Below, piece after piece: positions 10,200 to 20,347 of a stretch of 64,000 nt of DNA. The translations under genes and the position numbers were made by a program. Below the pieces are notes generated by a model. It ran no database searches. It was not told the DNA's origin and was given only the letters and a program-made list of their open reading frames with translations. The stretch comes from Sophora flavescens (lineage: Eukaryota; Streptophyta; Magnoliopsida; Fabales; Fabaceae): the NCBI GenBank assembly GCA_030762895.1, contig CM061064.1, forward strand, positions 239,535,086-239,599,085. Reading direction: 5' to 3'. Positions within the stretch are counted from its first letter, which is position 1. Every line of letters starts with the position of its first letter.

Positions 10200-11369
10200 C
10201 TAGACCATTAGGTTAAACTGGAGGCTCATTTTGCGAATTTCCAATTCTGCCCCTCTTTCAGCATTCTCCTCTTTCACCCACGTGACCAGCCCGTAACCTT
10301 CATCTCTTCCAGCTTCTCGAGAACAGCATGCCTCCCCTGCGTTAAGCCATAGAAGCTCAGTGGAGAACTTCCTATCGACTCCCACATGAGGATCTCGGTC
10401 CGGCGGTTCGGGTGGTGGCCTGACCGTACGGTTATCATCATCGACGGTTGTTCCCCTCTTCTCGTCGATGGCGCAGCTAGATAGGGTTTGTTGTTTGGCC
10501 ACCATCTCTTTCCGCCGCGGTGCCGCTCTGGTATCGTGATCCCCCGTAAGAGGATCCCGGTTCGGTGGTTCTGGCGGTGGCATCGGTTCCGTTGGCAGCG
10601 TGACAGGAAGTGTGCCATCCGCGGTCTCTCCCCTCTTGTTCCCAATCTCCTTCTCTTCGTCATCAGCCACCTTAGGAAGATCCCGGTACGACGGCTCCGG
10701 TGGTGGGGTGTTCAACCCCTTCAAGATCCACCCCTCAGTTTGCACCACTTCTTCCTGTTTCCATTCTTTTGGTTTCGACGTCGTGACCTCTATTTCGATG
10801 TCCTCACCCACACAACAATCATTAAGGCTAAGACTTCTGCCCTCCAAAGAAGAACCCATTTCCGCTTTGCTCCCCGTCCCGTCTTCGATTCCATGCTCAT
10901 TGGCTTCTCCCACTCATTCTTTTTATTTATCAGTTTCTGACCCCAACTCATCAAGAATTTGTTGGGACTGCGGTGGCTTCTCACTCCTTGTACCGTAATC
11001 TTCTTAGAGATCCTCCTCCTTCCTAGTTATCGTAGCCAAATCTGATTTTTGGAATTTCTGGTTCTCGGAAGCATCACCCGAGAACAACGAAATTTTGAGT
11101 TTCCACCATTTCTCTCCTCCCCGCCTCAACTTCTCTCCACCCATCGTACGATCATTGTCCTTGGTCTTGCTACCACCAGAGTTATGATGGTGATGACCCT
11201 TATTCCGTGATTTCCGATCAAGAATTTGTAGAATCTCACTGATCAGCCTCTGATTTTCTGTCATACCCTCTTCATGAATCCGCCTCGATTCGTCCTAGCT
11301 TCTACTCCAGTCATCAAACTCGTGTTCAGGCATTTTTATTCTTGCTTCCATTCTTCGCATTTGGACCAT
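10200..11369 (-). pseudogene. Degenerate gag-like ORF with PPPEPPxRDP repeats
   Basis: From an ATG at 11369, shortly after the primer-binding site, one reading frame runs about 390 codons to 10200, broken by at least four stops (near 11299, 11004, 10932 and 10926). The N-terminal third has a helical, charged start, a His-rich patch (HHHHN) and KWWKLKISLFSGDA. That last motif is similar to the 'K-L-x-x-P-x-F-x-G' entry into the capsid region of plant gypsy Gag. The rest of the capsid and any zinc knuckle are missing. The C-terminal 237 codons are open and low in complexity, with repeated TPPPEPSYRD, PPPEPPNRDP and PPPEPPDRDP motifs in an acidic background. I do not know a function for the repeat domain. 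Confidence 0.5.
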
Positions 11370-11649
11370 GAACCCTGCCCAGAAAAGAGCTTTGATACCA
11401 GTTGATAGGAATCAAATGCTATTACTATAGAAAATAGGGATAATTCCCTGAATTACACTACAAGACTACAGAACTTTGAGGGTCTGCACCTCCCAAATGC
11501 CCTAAGGCCCCAATTCCACTCAATTCACAAGATATCCATCTCTCAACCTCTACTCTTCTATTTATAGGCAACATGCCTTATTCCCTTAACTACCTTCCTA
11601 ACTAACCCACTAACCAATTAACAAACTACTTAACTAACCATATCTAACA

Positions 11650-12824
11650 GTAACCTGATCAATATAAGCTTATACCAGATGTTATGTAAGTTTTTTAGTA
11701 AATCTCTTCCTTTTTTGTGCTGTTAGCCTATCAAGGTTATGTGATTTTAAGTTAACTGATGAGAGTAAATCAATTTTGCTTGTGTCTTATTATCTGCAAC
11801 CATGACCATTTTGTTTTTCCCCCCTAAAACTTTCTCTTTATATTTCAGAATATGCATATCCAACTGGAACATTAGTGTAGTTTCTTAAAGCAAAGGACTC
11901 TCACTTTCTCTTGTAGGCATATGCCTAAAAACAAATCTTCTTTTCTCACTTTTCTTTACACATACCTCTTGCTTCCTATTTTCCTCCATCCACTGTTTCA
12001 TTCTCTTTCTTTATTTATTTCTTTGATTTATTTGTTACTTCATAATGAGTAATGACACTTGGATGATGATCATAAAGATTTGAATCACAAATATGTTATG
12101 CACATTCTTTGGTATGTGTTATAACGCACCTCTGATGACTTTAGCTAGGTTAGTTATATGTTATAATGGATAGTTTGCAATTTTGAGATACAATTCAGAA
12201 TGGTGATCCACCTCAAATTATGGTCATTTCAGGAACTCAAAAATAATTGTATGAATTGAATTTAACAGAATATTAATCAAGAAATGCTAGCTCATATATC
12301 AACCCCCTTGGCAGTAGATTGACACAAGTTGATGATCATTATGATATCGACACTAGAATATGCTATGAAATTGTTGTTCGTATGTCCGATTTCTCTTCCA
12401 CATTTTTTTCGATTTCTAATTCCATTGTCTTTTGATATGCTATAAATTTTAAGCCTTTTTAATATAAATTTTATTGTCGTATCTATTTTTTATTTTTTTA
12501 TTGCTATTGATGGTTTATCTTTTTATTTTAATGTATATGATTTTTTTTAAATATGGTTTACTCGGTTGACGTTACACTACTAACAATGAATATGTTATTG
12601 TTGATGCAGGAGGTGAGAATACGATTCTGGAAAACTTGAGAGATCAAGGGGGGTGGATTTCCTCGCCACATGAAGGGAGGTAGCATCTGTAGGCTTTCTT
12701 CTTCTGGTACTCTTCATGTCCAACTTTTTTTTTAATTTTCTTGATTTATACTATTTATTTTTTCGCTGTTTCCACTTAGATTTTGACAGTGCAATGTATA
12801 GACGACAAGTTTTTTTATTAGAAC
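11650..12824. other. AT-rich stretch without a recognisable gene
   Basis: No coding similarity found. 12601-12700 is less AT-rich and follows a TTGATGCAG that could be a splice acceptor, but no product is recognisable. The last five bases, AGAAC (12820-12824), are the left TSD of the Tat element. Confidence 0.4.
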
Positions 12825-13297
12825 TGTACCGGCCGAGAAGGTAAGGTCGAGGACTCGTCTATATTTTGGATTGACCGAGCTTACCCCGGCTATGGGCCTT
12901 AGCCCAAACTCCTCCAAGACCGAGGACATATCAGCACATCGGGCCAGCCGAGGATAAGTACTCGGACTCGCCCCGCCAGGGAAGCACATCCCGGTCCCTC
13001 GCGGATCAGTCATAAATGACTGATCCGAATATCACTCCGCATAATCAGGGACCTGATCCTAATATCTCTCCGTATATCTCGGAACCTGATCCTAATATCT
13101 CTCCGTATATCTCGGAGCTTGATTCTGAAAGATCTCTATAAATAGGGGGCTTACCCCCTCATTCAGAACTACGTTTGCTTTGATTCCCATTTGGATACGT
13201 AGGAGCAGAATTCACATTCTGTCAAGCACATTCCAAAACACCCCCACTAAGCTTTCTTCGACCGAGTATATCTCATCCGAGGTATTTGGACGGAACA
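12825..13297 (+). repeat. 5' LTR of the Tat-type gypsy element
   Basis: 473 bp. It carries a clear TATA box (CTATAAATAG, 13136-13145). Upstream are short internal repeats of CTGATCCTAATATCTCTCCG type (about 13047-13115), possibly regulatory. The LTR is GC-rich (GGCCGAGAAGGTAAGG at its start). Confidence 0.93.
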
Positions 13298-13317
13298 TTT
13301 GGCACCATCTGTGGGAA
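13298..13317 (+). promoter_or_regulatory. Primer-binding site of the Tat-type element
   Basis: TTTGGCACCATCTGTGGGAA begins immediately after the LTR. It resembles the TGGCGCC-type primer sites of Tat and related gypsy elements rather than the initiator-Met site used by the other elements in this window. The exact tRNA was not determined. Confidence 0.7.
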
Positions 13318-13348
13318 TCGAGGCAAATACTTTCCCATACCACAAACC

Positions 13349-14583
13349 ATGGTGAGAACAAGGAGCGGGAACTGCAGGAGAGAGGAGCCAGAGAATGGTA
13401 ACAACGGAGGTAATGGGGAACGGTCGATAAACCCGGCTGTAACGACCGACAACCCCCTTATCCAAGAACTTCTTGCACAGATTGCCACGCTGAGAAGGGA
13501 GAATGAGGAGATTAGGCGACAGAACAGCCGTCGCGAACTGGGGCAGAGCAGGGAAAGGTCCATCTCGTCCCCTCCTGAGAGAAAGCCTCGGACACTTGAG
13601 AATGAGGGGTCCAGAAACTCGCACAGAGAAGGAGGCCCACAACTTCGGGCTTCTCATCATATGGACCGAGTAGATGAGGAAGAATTTCCTAGGCAGGCCC
13701 CGAATCATCATCTGCGGGCAAATAGACTTAATGAAAGGGCCAGCATGCGGAAGCCGAGACATCCCTTCACAAACGCTATCATGGAAGTTCCCCTACCAGC
13801 CAACTACAAGCCAATTAGCATTGACAAATATGATGGCACCTCAGACCCCGGGCGCCACTTGGACGCTTTCACCACTTAGATGTACCTCTTTACCGATGAC
13901 GATGCTGTCATGTGTAAAGTCTTTCCGACTACTCTGAAGGATGCTGCGTTGACCTGGTATACCCGATTCTGCCAGCGTCGTCGATTGATTCCTTCGACAC
14001 ATTCATGGCTAAGTTCAATGCTCAGTTTGCCACCAGCCGAGCTCACCAAAAAACCTCGGCCTCATTGGTAAACTTTAGGCAAGAAAAGAATGAGTCCCTG
14101 CGCGATTTCATGGCCAGATTCAGCAAGGAGACAGTCCTCATCCGGAATCTCAGTGCCGATGTTGCACTACACACTATCTTGACCGGGTTAAGGCCTGGCC
14201 CTTTCGCCAGACACTTGGCTCGGAAGCCACCAACCAGTATGGATGAGTTGAGAAGAAAAGCTGCGGGATTCATCAATATGGAGGAAGTTGAGGAGTCGAA
14301 GAAAAGGGAGAGAACTGATGATGCTGACAGACGAGAAGGAAGAGAGAAGAGGAGGGCCAGAGGTGATAAACCGAAATTCAAAGGCCCGTCCGAGCATTTC
14401 CAGAGAGGACCGAAGTATGAGCATTATACTCCCCTCAACACAAACCGAGCTCGGGTGTTTGAGGAAGCATACAATGCGGAACTTTTGCAGCTCCCTAATC
14501 GTGGCCACACCCCCCAGAATGCTGACCGACAGAAACATTGTCGGTATCATCGTAATTTTGCCCATACCACCGAGGAGTGCTAG
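13349..14583 (+). pseudogene. Gag of the Tat-type element (broken)
   Basis: The likely start is the ATG at 13349 (MVRTRSGNCRREEPEN), 50 bases after the LTR. The protein begins basic and low-complexity, then has a coiled segment (LLAQIATLRRENEEIRRQNS), a proline/arginine-rich stretch, and a capsid-type region: PLPANYKPISIDKYDGTSDP, then DAALTWYTRF, then FATSRAHQKTSASLVNFRQE and ESLRDFMARFSKE, ending near HCRYHRNFAHTTEEC. That ending resembles the degenerate knuckle of plant gypsy gags. An amber stop (13877) and a frameshift between about 13960 and 14005 break it. A second amber (14581) separates it from the protease part in the same frame. Confidence 0.85.
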
Positions 14584-15381
14584 GTCCTACGAGATAAGAT
14601 TGAAGAGTTGGTGCAAGCTGGCCACCTCAATAATTTTGTTCGGAGAAACCACAATAACGGTGAGAGGCGTGGCAGAAGCAGAAGGAGAGAAGGTGACCAA
14701 AGCCCGAGGAGGGGTGGCGGTCAACGGAATAATGAAAGAACAGAAACCAGAGAGGGCCAGAATGAAAGACGAGAAGAGGATAATGTGATCCGAGGTGTGA
14801 TAAACACCATTTCAGGTGGGTTCGCAGGGGGAGGCACAACAAGTTCAGCTCGGAGAAAGCACCTGCGGGCTGTTCGGACTGTCAACTCGGTAACCGGCAA
14901 ACCCCCGAGAAATTCCCCACCTATCATCTTTTCCGACGAAGACTTTGTAGGGGTGGATCCTAATCAAGATGACCCCATGGTAATCACCATACAGTTGGCT
15001 AATTTCTCGGTCAAAAGGACCCTTGTCGACCAGGGGAGCTCGGCAGATATCTTGTATTACTCAACATTTCAGAAGCTCGGTATCCTAGAGAAATCTATTC
15101 AACCGTACGACAGTAAGCTCGTCGGCTTTGCAGGGGAACAAGTTGATGCACGGGAATACATTGACCTCCTGACTACTTTTGGTGATGGCAGAGCATCCAA
15201 GACTATCATGGTCAGGTATGTGTTAGTTAATGCAGTAACATCATACAATATTCTGATCGGAAGACCGTCTTTAAATGAGCTGGGGGCTGTGGTCTCTACT
15301 CCCCACCTCACGATGAAATTCCCTTCCAACTCGGGGGACATAGTTGCTGTCCGGGCAGATCAGAAGATGGCCAGACAGTGA
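14584..15381 (+). pseudogene. Gag C-terminus and aspartic protease of the Tat-type element
   Basis: This continues the frame of the upstream gag with no gap. An Arg/Gly/Asn-rich linker (RRGRSRRREGDQSPRRGGGQ) is followed by the protease domain: FSVKRTLVDQGSSADILYYS carries the active-site region, here D-Q-G-S-S, and a later YNILIGRPSLNELGAV is the second conserved block. A TGA at 15379 ends the open stretch. In a working element this would be one polyprotein with pol. Confidence 0.88.
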
Positions 15382-16599
15382 TATGCTGATAGTTTGCGTG
15401 TGAGCAGACTTAAACCTACACCTGCAGAGACCCTAGACAGGGGGAAAGACAAGTTGGAGAATTCCGATAACTCCGTCGAATTGGATCCTAGGATGGACAT
15501 GCAGGAACAACGTCCACAACCTATTGAGGAGTTAGAAAAGTTCCAGCTCGGTTCACAGCCTTAACAGTGCACTAAACTCGGTGGTCACCTTGAGCCGAAT
15601 TTGAAAGAGGAAATAAAGCAAGTACTATGCAGCAATGCCGATTTGTTCGCCTGGACCACATCTGATATGCCGGGAATTGATCCCGACTTCTTATGCCATA
15701 AACTGGCAATTTGTCCCGAGGCGAAACCAGTGGCCCAGAGGAAAACGAGACTGGGAGAATAAAGGAGAAAAGTTGTGGAAGAGGAAACAGCGAAGTTGGT
15801 CAAGGCCAATTTTATCCGAGAAGTAGAATACACCACCTGGCTGGCCAACGTTGTTCTGGTCAAAAAAGCAAACGGCAAGTGGCGCATGTGCACCGATTAC
15901 ACAGATTTGAATAAAGCTTGCCCGAAGGACTCCTATCCTTTGCCGAGTATTGACAGACTGGTGGACGGAGCTTCTGGATACAGGATTCTGAGCTTCTTGG
16001 ATGCATACTCGGGGTACAATCAGATCCGAATGTACCCCCCAGATGAGGAGAAAACAGCTTTCATTACTGAGGGTTCGAATTACTGTTACCAGGTGATGCC
16101 GTTTGGACTGAAAAATGCTGGAGCTACATACCAAAGGCTCATGGACCGGGTATTTGAAAAACAAATCGGCAGAACTATGGAAGTTTATGTGGATGACATG
16201 GTGGTGAAATCCGGTGACCCCAACAGCCACCCAAAAGATCTGGAGGAAATTTTTCAGCAGCCGAGGAAGTATAATATGAGATTGAATCTGGAGAAGTGTG
16301 TTTTCGGTGTCCAAGGTGGAAAATTCCTCGGCTTCATGCTGACACACCGGGGAATCGAGGCCAATCCTGACAAATGTTGGGCTGTGATGGAAATGAGAAG
16401 CCCACAGAATGTTAAAGAAGTGCAAATACTTGCAGGACGGCTGGCATCATTATCTCGGTTCCTACCCAAATCTGCAGAGAAAGCTCGGCCTTTCTTTAGA
16501 TTACTAAAGAGGCCCCAAACCTTCACGTGGACCGAGGAATACGAGAAGGCCTTCATCGATTTCAAGGCCTTTTTGTCTTCACCGCTGATATTAACTTGA
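15382..16599 (+). pseudogene. Reverse transcriptase of the Tat-type element
   Basis: Same frame as the protease. After stops near 15562 and 15760, an 825-bp open stretch (15775-16599) encodes reverse transcriptase: FIREVEYTTWLANVVLVKKA, CTDYTDLNKACPKDSYPLPS, FLDAYSGYNQI, AFITEGSNYCYQVMPFGLKN, and the catalytic MEVYVDDMVVKS, then FLGFMLTHRGIEANPDKC. A TGA ends it at 16597. All conserved blocks are in order, so damage is limited to a few nonsense changes. 'TDYTDLN' in place of the common 'VDFTDLN' is a small variant. Confidence 0.92.
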
Positions 16600-17679
16600 C
16601 CCATCCCAGGGAAAGAGTTATACCTATACTTGTCAGCCTCCGAGAATGCCATCAGCGCAGTCATTGTTCAGGAAATAGAGAAAGCTCAAATGCCGGTGTA
16701 CTTCATCAGCAGGGTCCTTCATGATGCTGAAACTCGGTATCAAGTCATTGAGAAGCTGGTTTTAGCCCTGGTAACCGCAGCTCGGCGATTGCGTCCATAT
16801 TTCCAAAGTCATCAGGTGATTGTCAAAACCGATCACCCGGTTAAACAGATCCTCAAAAAGCCCGAGTTGGCAGGACGTATGATTGCTTGGTCGGTAGAAT
16901 TATCCGAGTTCGGCCTGAAATACGAGTTGAGAGGACCTCTAAAAGCTCAATGTCTCTCCGACTTCGTAGCCGAGCTCCATCCGCAGCCAATAACCGAGGA
17001 TATATGGTGGAATTTGTACGTGGATGGATCCTCGAATGTCAGGGGCAGTGGAGCTGGGGTGATTCTGGAAGGTCCGGGAGATATGATCCTGGAACAGTCA
17101 CTAAAGTTTGAATTCAAGACCTTAAATAATCAAGCAGAATATGAAGCTTTGATTGCAGGATTAATGCTGGCAAAGGAAATGGGGGCGAAGGCTGTTAGAT
17201 GCCGGAGTGATTCACAGCTAGTCACTGGGCAAATATCTGGAGGGTATCAAACGAAGGAGCCTCAGCTCACCAGGTACTTGTGTAAGGTCAACCAATTAAT
17301 TTCCATCTTTGAAAAATTCGCTATTGAGCACATTCCCCAAGAAGAAAACACTCGGGCTGATTTGCTGTCCAAGCTAGCCAGTACAAAGAAGCCGGGTCAC
17401 CATAGAACGATTATTCAAGAAACCCTCAATGAGCCGAGCATCGGGTCAGAAGAGGTGATGGCTAGCGAGCTGGTTGACCGAGAGTGGCTGACACCCATAT
17501 GGGAATACTTATCCTCAGAAACTCTGCCCTCGGATCATGCCGAAGCCAGAAAAATCAGGCTCAGGGCAAGTCACTTTGTTATCATCTCCGGAGAATTGTA
17601 TAAACGAGGATTCTCGGTACCGTTGCTAAAATGTCTGACGAAGGCACAATCCAAGTACGTCATGGAAGAAGTTCACTGA
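16600..17679 (+). pseudogene. Dual RNase H region of the Tat-type element
   Basis: The first part (about 16630-16930) is the gypsy RNase H remnant: SAVIVQEIEK, YFISRVLHDAETRYQVIEKL and VIVKTDHPVKQIL. A second RNase H-like domain follows: WNLYVDGSSNVRGSGAGVIL (first Asp), NNQAEYEALIAGL (Glu) and VRCRSDSQLVTGQ (second Asp), then IPQEENTRADLLSKLAS. A duplicated RNase H of this type is known from Tat elements. The stretch is open for 349 codons from 16630 and ends with TGA at 17677, just before the integrase zinc finger. Confidence 0.9.
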
Positions 17680-18721
17680 GGAATCTGTGGTTTTCACTGC
17701 GGGGGCAGATTAATGGCCTCCAAGGTAGTCCGAGCAGGGTACTATTGGCCTACCATCCGAGCTGACTGCATGGAGTGGACGAAGCAATGTGATGAGTGCC
17801 AAAGATTTTCCAATATAAATCGTACCCCTCCTGAAGGACTTCACACATTAAACTCGCCTTGGCCATTTGCTATGTGGGGAATGGATATACTAGGGCCGTT
17901 CCCTGTAGCCAAAGGTCAAGTCAAATTTCTGCTAGTAGCGGTGGACTACTTCACAAAATGGATTGAAGCGGAGCCTTTGGTGAAGATTACCGCCGAGAAA
18001 GTACAGAAGTTTGTGTGGAAGAACCTCATCTGTAGGCACGGGATTCCCTTCGCAATCATCACAGACAACGGAAGACAGTTTATAGATAAGACATTGCGGG
18101 AATTCTATGACAACCTCGGTGTCAAGCACCACGTTACATCGGTCGAACATCCCCAGACCAATGGGCAAGCCGAAGCAGCCAACAAGGTCATTCTCAGTGA
18201 ACTGAAGAAGAGGGTGGGAAGATCCAAAGGAGCTTGGGTAGAAGAGTTACCAAGCATCCTCCGGGCCTACCACTGCACGCCCCAATCTACCACTCAAGAA
18301 ACACCTTTTAGGCTGACATATGGAACAGACGCCATGATCCCTGTTGAGGTCGGTGAGCCGTCTTTCCGACGTATGCAACATGAACTGAATGACAATGAAA
18401 GCAATCTGAGGGTCGAACTTGACTTGGTAGAGGAGATCAGGGATGAGGCCAAAATCAGAGAGGAAGCTTGCAAACAGAGAGCAACTAGGAGATACAATTC
18501 AAGAGTGAAGCCGAGGAGTTTCCTGCGTGGAGACTTGGTATTGAGAATAAAAGGAGAGGCAAGGAAGGATCACACGGAAGGGCAAGTTGGCAGCAAATTG
18601 GGGAGGGCCATTCCGAGTAGTAGAAAACCTGGGGAACGGGCCATATAGGTTAGAAGAATTGTCAGGGAAGCCTATCCCGAGGGCTTGGAATGCTTCTCAT
18701 TTAAAGTTTTATTACAGTTGA
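17680..18721 (+). pseudogene. Integrase of the Tat-type element
   Basis: The HHCC zinc finger spans the upstream TGA: FHCGGR, then CDECQRF. The DDE core follows: FAMWGMDILGPFPVAKGQVK (first Asp), IITDNGRQF (second Asp), and HPQTNGQAEAANKVILSELK (Glu). A C-terminal part has PVEVGEPSFRR and RRYNSRVKPRSF. The 311-codon open stretch ends at 18646. A frameshift between about 18550 and 18610 moves the natural end into another frame, which finishes RAWNASHLKFYYS at the TGA 18719-18721. All catalytic residues are present. Confidence 0.92.
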
Positions 18722-18905
18722 TGTATATAGTCGGGTGATGTACTCTTTTTCCTACCTCGGTATTTTGTCCCAAAAAGGGTTTTGACCGGGGAGGTTTTAA
18801 CGAGGCACACCACAGACTCCATCCAATAAAAGAATTTATTATGAACATTGTTTTGTCTTCCTAATTAGCCGATGTATGTGCTCCACGAGCCAGTTAAATT
18901 TCTAA

Positions 18906-19345
18906 GGCCAAGTTTGAGCCTGGTGGCCGAGTTCGAGCCATTAAATTTTTAAAGGCCAAGTTTGAGCCTGATGGCCGAGTACGAGCCAATCAAATTTTTA
19001 AAGACCAAGTTTGAGCCTGGTGGCCGAGTTCGAGCCATTAAATTTTTAAAGGTCAAGTTTGAGCCTGATGGCCGAGTACGAGGCAATCAAATTTTTAAAG
19101 GCCAAGTTTGAGCCTGGTGGCCGAGTTCGAGCCATTAAATTTTTAAAGGCCAAGTTTGAGCCTGGTGGCCGAGTACGAGCCAATCAAATTTTTAAAGGCC
19201 AAGTTTGAGCCTGGTGGCCGAGTTCGAGCCATTAAATTTTTAAAGGCCAAGTTTGAGCCTGATGGCCGAGTACGAGCCAATTAAATTTTTAAAGGCCAAG
19301 TTTGAGCCTGGTGGCCGAGTACGAGCCAGTTAATTTGTTACAAGC
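18906..19345 (+). repeat. Tandem repeat of alternating 48/49-bp units
   Basis: Nine units begin GGCCAAGTTTGAGCCTGGTG, at about 18906, 18954, 19002, 19051, 19100, 19148, 19197, 19245 and 19294. Two unit types mostly alternate: one with GAGTTCGAGCCATTAAA (48 bp) and one with GAGTACGAGCCAATCAAA (49 bp), giving a 97-bp higher-order period. Tandem arrays between pol and the 3' LTR are common in Tat-type elements. No ORF spans it. Confidence 0.9.
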
Positions 19346-19755
19346 CGAGTTCAAATAATCAAAGTTCGAATTTAAAGGCCGAGTACGAGCCATTATTTTA
19401 TTAAGGAAACCGAGTACAATGCGTAAAGCAAAAATAAAGCCAAGTTTGACTCTTGAAAAGTACATTAAGGGAACCGAGTACAGCGCTGAAATTGAAAATA
19501 AGGGCCGCTCGGCGGGACAGTAGTCCCCCCAATTAGAGCAGGAGAAAGTCCAGTCGGCCCCCAGTCCCCCCAATCAAACGCCATGACTCTCTCTTAAGGG
19601 AGGATGTAGTCACTTCCCCCTGAGAAAGCTGGATGATGAGGTGCTCGGCTGGATCCGGGAGTAGACGGCCTCTACCCCTTTCTCCACGCCTGAAGCCTGT
19701 TTTTCTCCCAGGTAACATCCTTTTTGTTGGATTAAAGTGTGGAAGGAATTCTGGA

Positions 19756-19828
19756 TCCCATCTCCCAATTACATCCTTTTTGGCAGCTATTGAGCTCAAA
19801 AAAGGATGTTAACTGGGAGATAGGAACG
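19756..19828. repeat. Imperfect inverted repeat
   Basis: CCCATCTCCCAATTACATCC, followed by a T-run, faces AAAAAAGGATGTTAACTGGG and then AGATAGG across a short AT spacer (CAGCTATTGAGCTC). Arms of about 25 bp with a few mismatches could form a hairpin. A third partial copy (ACATCCTTTTTGTTGG) lies at 19715-19732. Confidence 0.65.
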
Positions 19829-19943
19829 TAAACCCCTGGTGGCATTGTGGAAGTATTCGGGGTGAGGGTTACTCGGGTCACACAAGAACGAGCTTGGTAG
19901 ATCAAGAGGATGAAGAATGAAGAAGGGAAACAAATGAGCAGTC

Positions 19944-19956
19944 CTATTTATAAGGA
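19944..19956 (-). promoter_or_regulatory. Possible second antisense TATA box
   Basis: CCTTATAAATAGG on the minus strand is a near-consensus TATA box. Its downstream (lower-coordinate) region begins with a pyrimidine-rich leader and an ATG near 19843 with a 37-codon frame of unknown identity. Activity is not shown. Confidence 0.35.
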
Positions 19957-20347
19957 GAAAAGGACGGTGAAAGGAGCAATGGTGCGCGGGGAATAAACGT
20001 ATGGAAAGAACGAATGTTCATTGGAAAATGACACATTGAAAAGCATAAATCTTGGAACTCTGCAAGAAGCGGTAAATGCGTGAGTTTTCCAAAGCATATA
20101 ATGCGTGAACGCATGCGTAAGGCGTGAAACATGTGTTTCACCACCGTCCATTTTTAACATAGACGGTTGATTACCTCGGTACTAACCGAAGATTTGCTTA
20201 AACGGGCCAAACACAAGTGTATCTCGGCCAAACAAGAGGCTACAAGACAATGGAAAGTCATCAAAACGGTAACAGTTTTCATTAAGTAAAACCAAGTTAC
20301 AAGGGCACAAGCCCAGTACAAGGGACAAAGAAAGACAAAAAGCTAAG

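Larger units (their letters stand above)
9611..11649 (-). mobile_element. Non-autonomous LTR retrotransposon on the minus strand
   Basis: Read on the minus strand, a 247-bp 5' LTR (11649-11403, TGTTAGATATGG to CCTATCA) is followed by ACTGGTATCAAAGCTC, a Met-type primer-binding site at 11402-11387. The 3' LTR (about 9846-9611) matches it over most of its length but lacks roughly 12 bases at its start. It is preceded by a run of 19 G (19 C on the plus strand, 9847-9865) where the polypurine tract should be. The interior (about 1.54 kb) has one degenerate gag-like frame and no pol. The flanks are GTAGT at the left and GTAAC at the right, only partly matching as a TSD. A related element lies at 42621-45651. 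Confidence 0.82.

Noticed and set aside
10488..10998. Plus-strand ORFs of 132-150 codons over the non-autonomous element
   Set aside because: They run opposite the PPPEPPxRDP frame, which agrees with the primer-site orientation; taken as shadows.
13247..13762. 171-codon minus-strand ORF over the Tat gag
   Set aside because: It lies opposite recognisable Gag sequence and has no motif of its own; a shadow of the GC-rich coding strand.
18906..19345. CRISPR-like array
   Set aside because: Units are contiguous variants without unique spacers, inside a plant retrotransposon.
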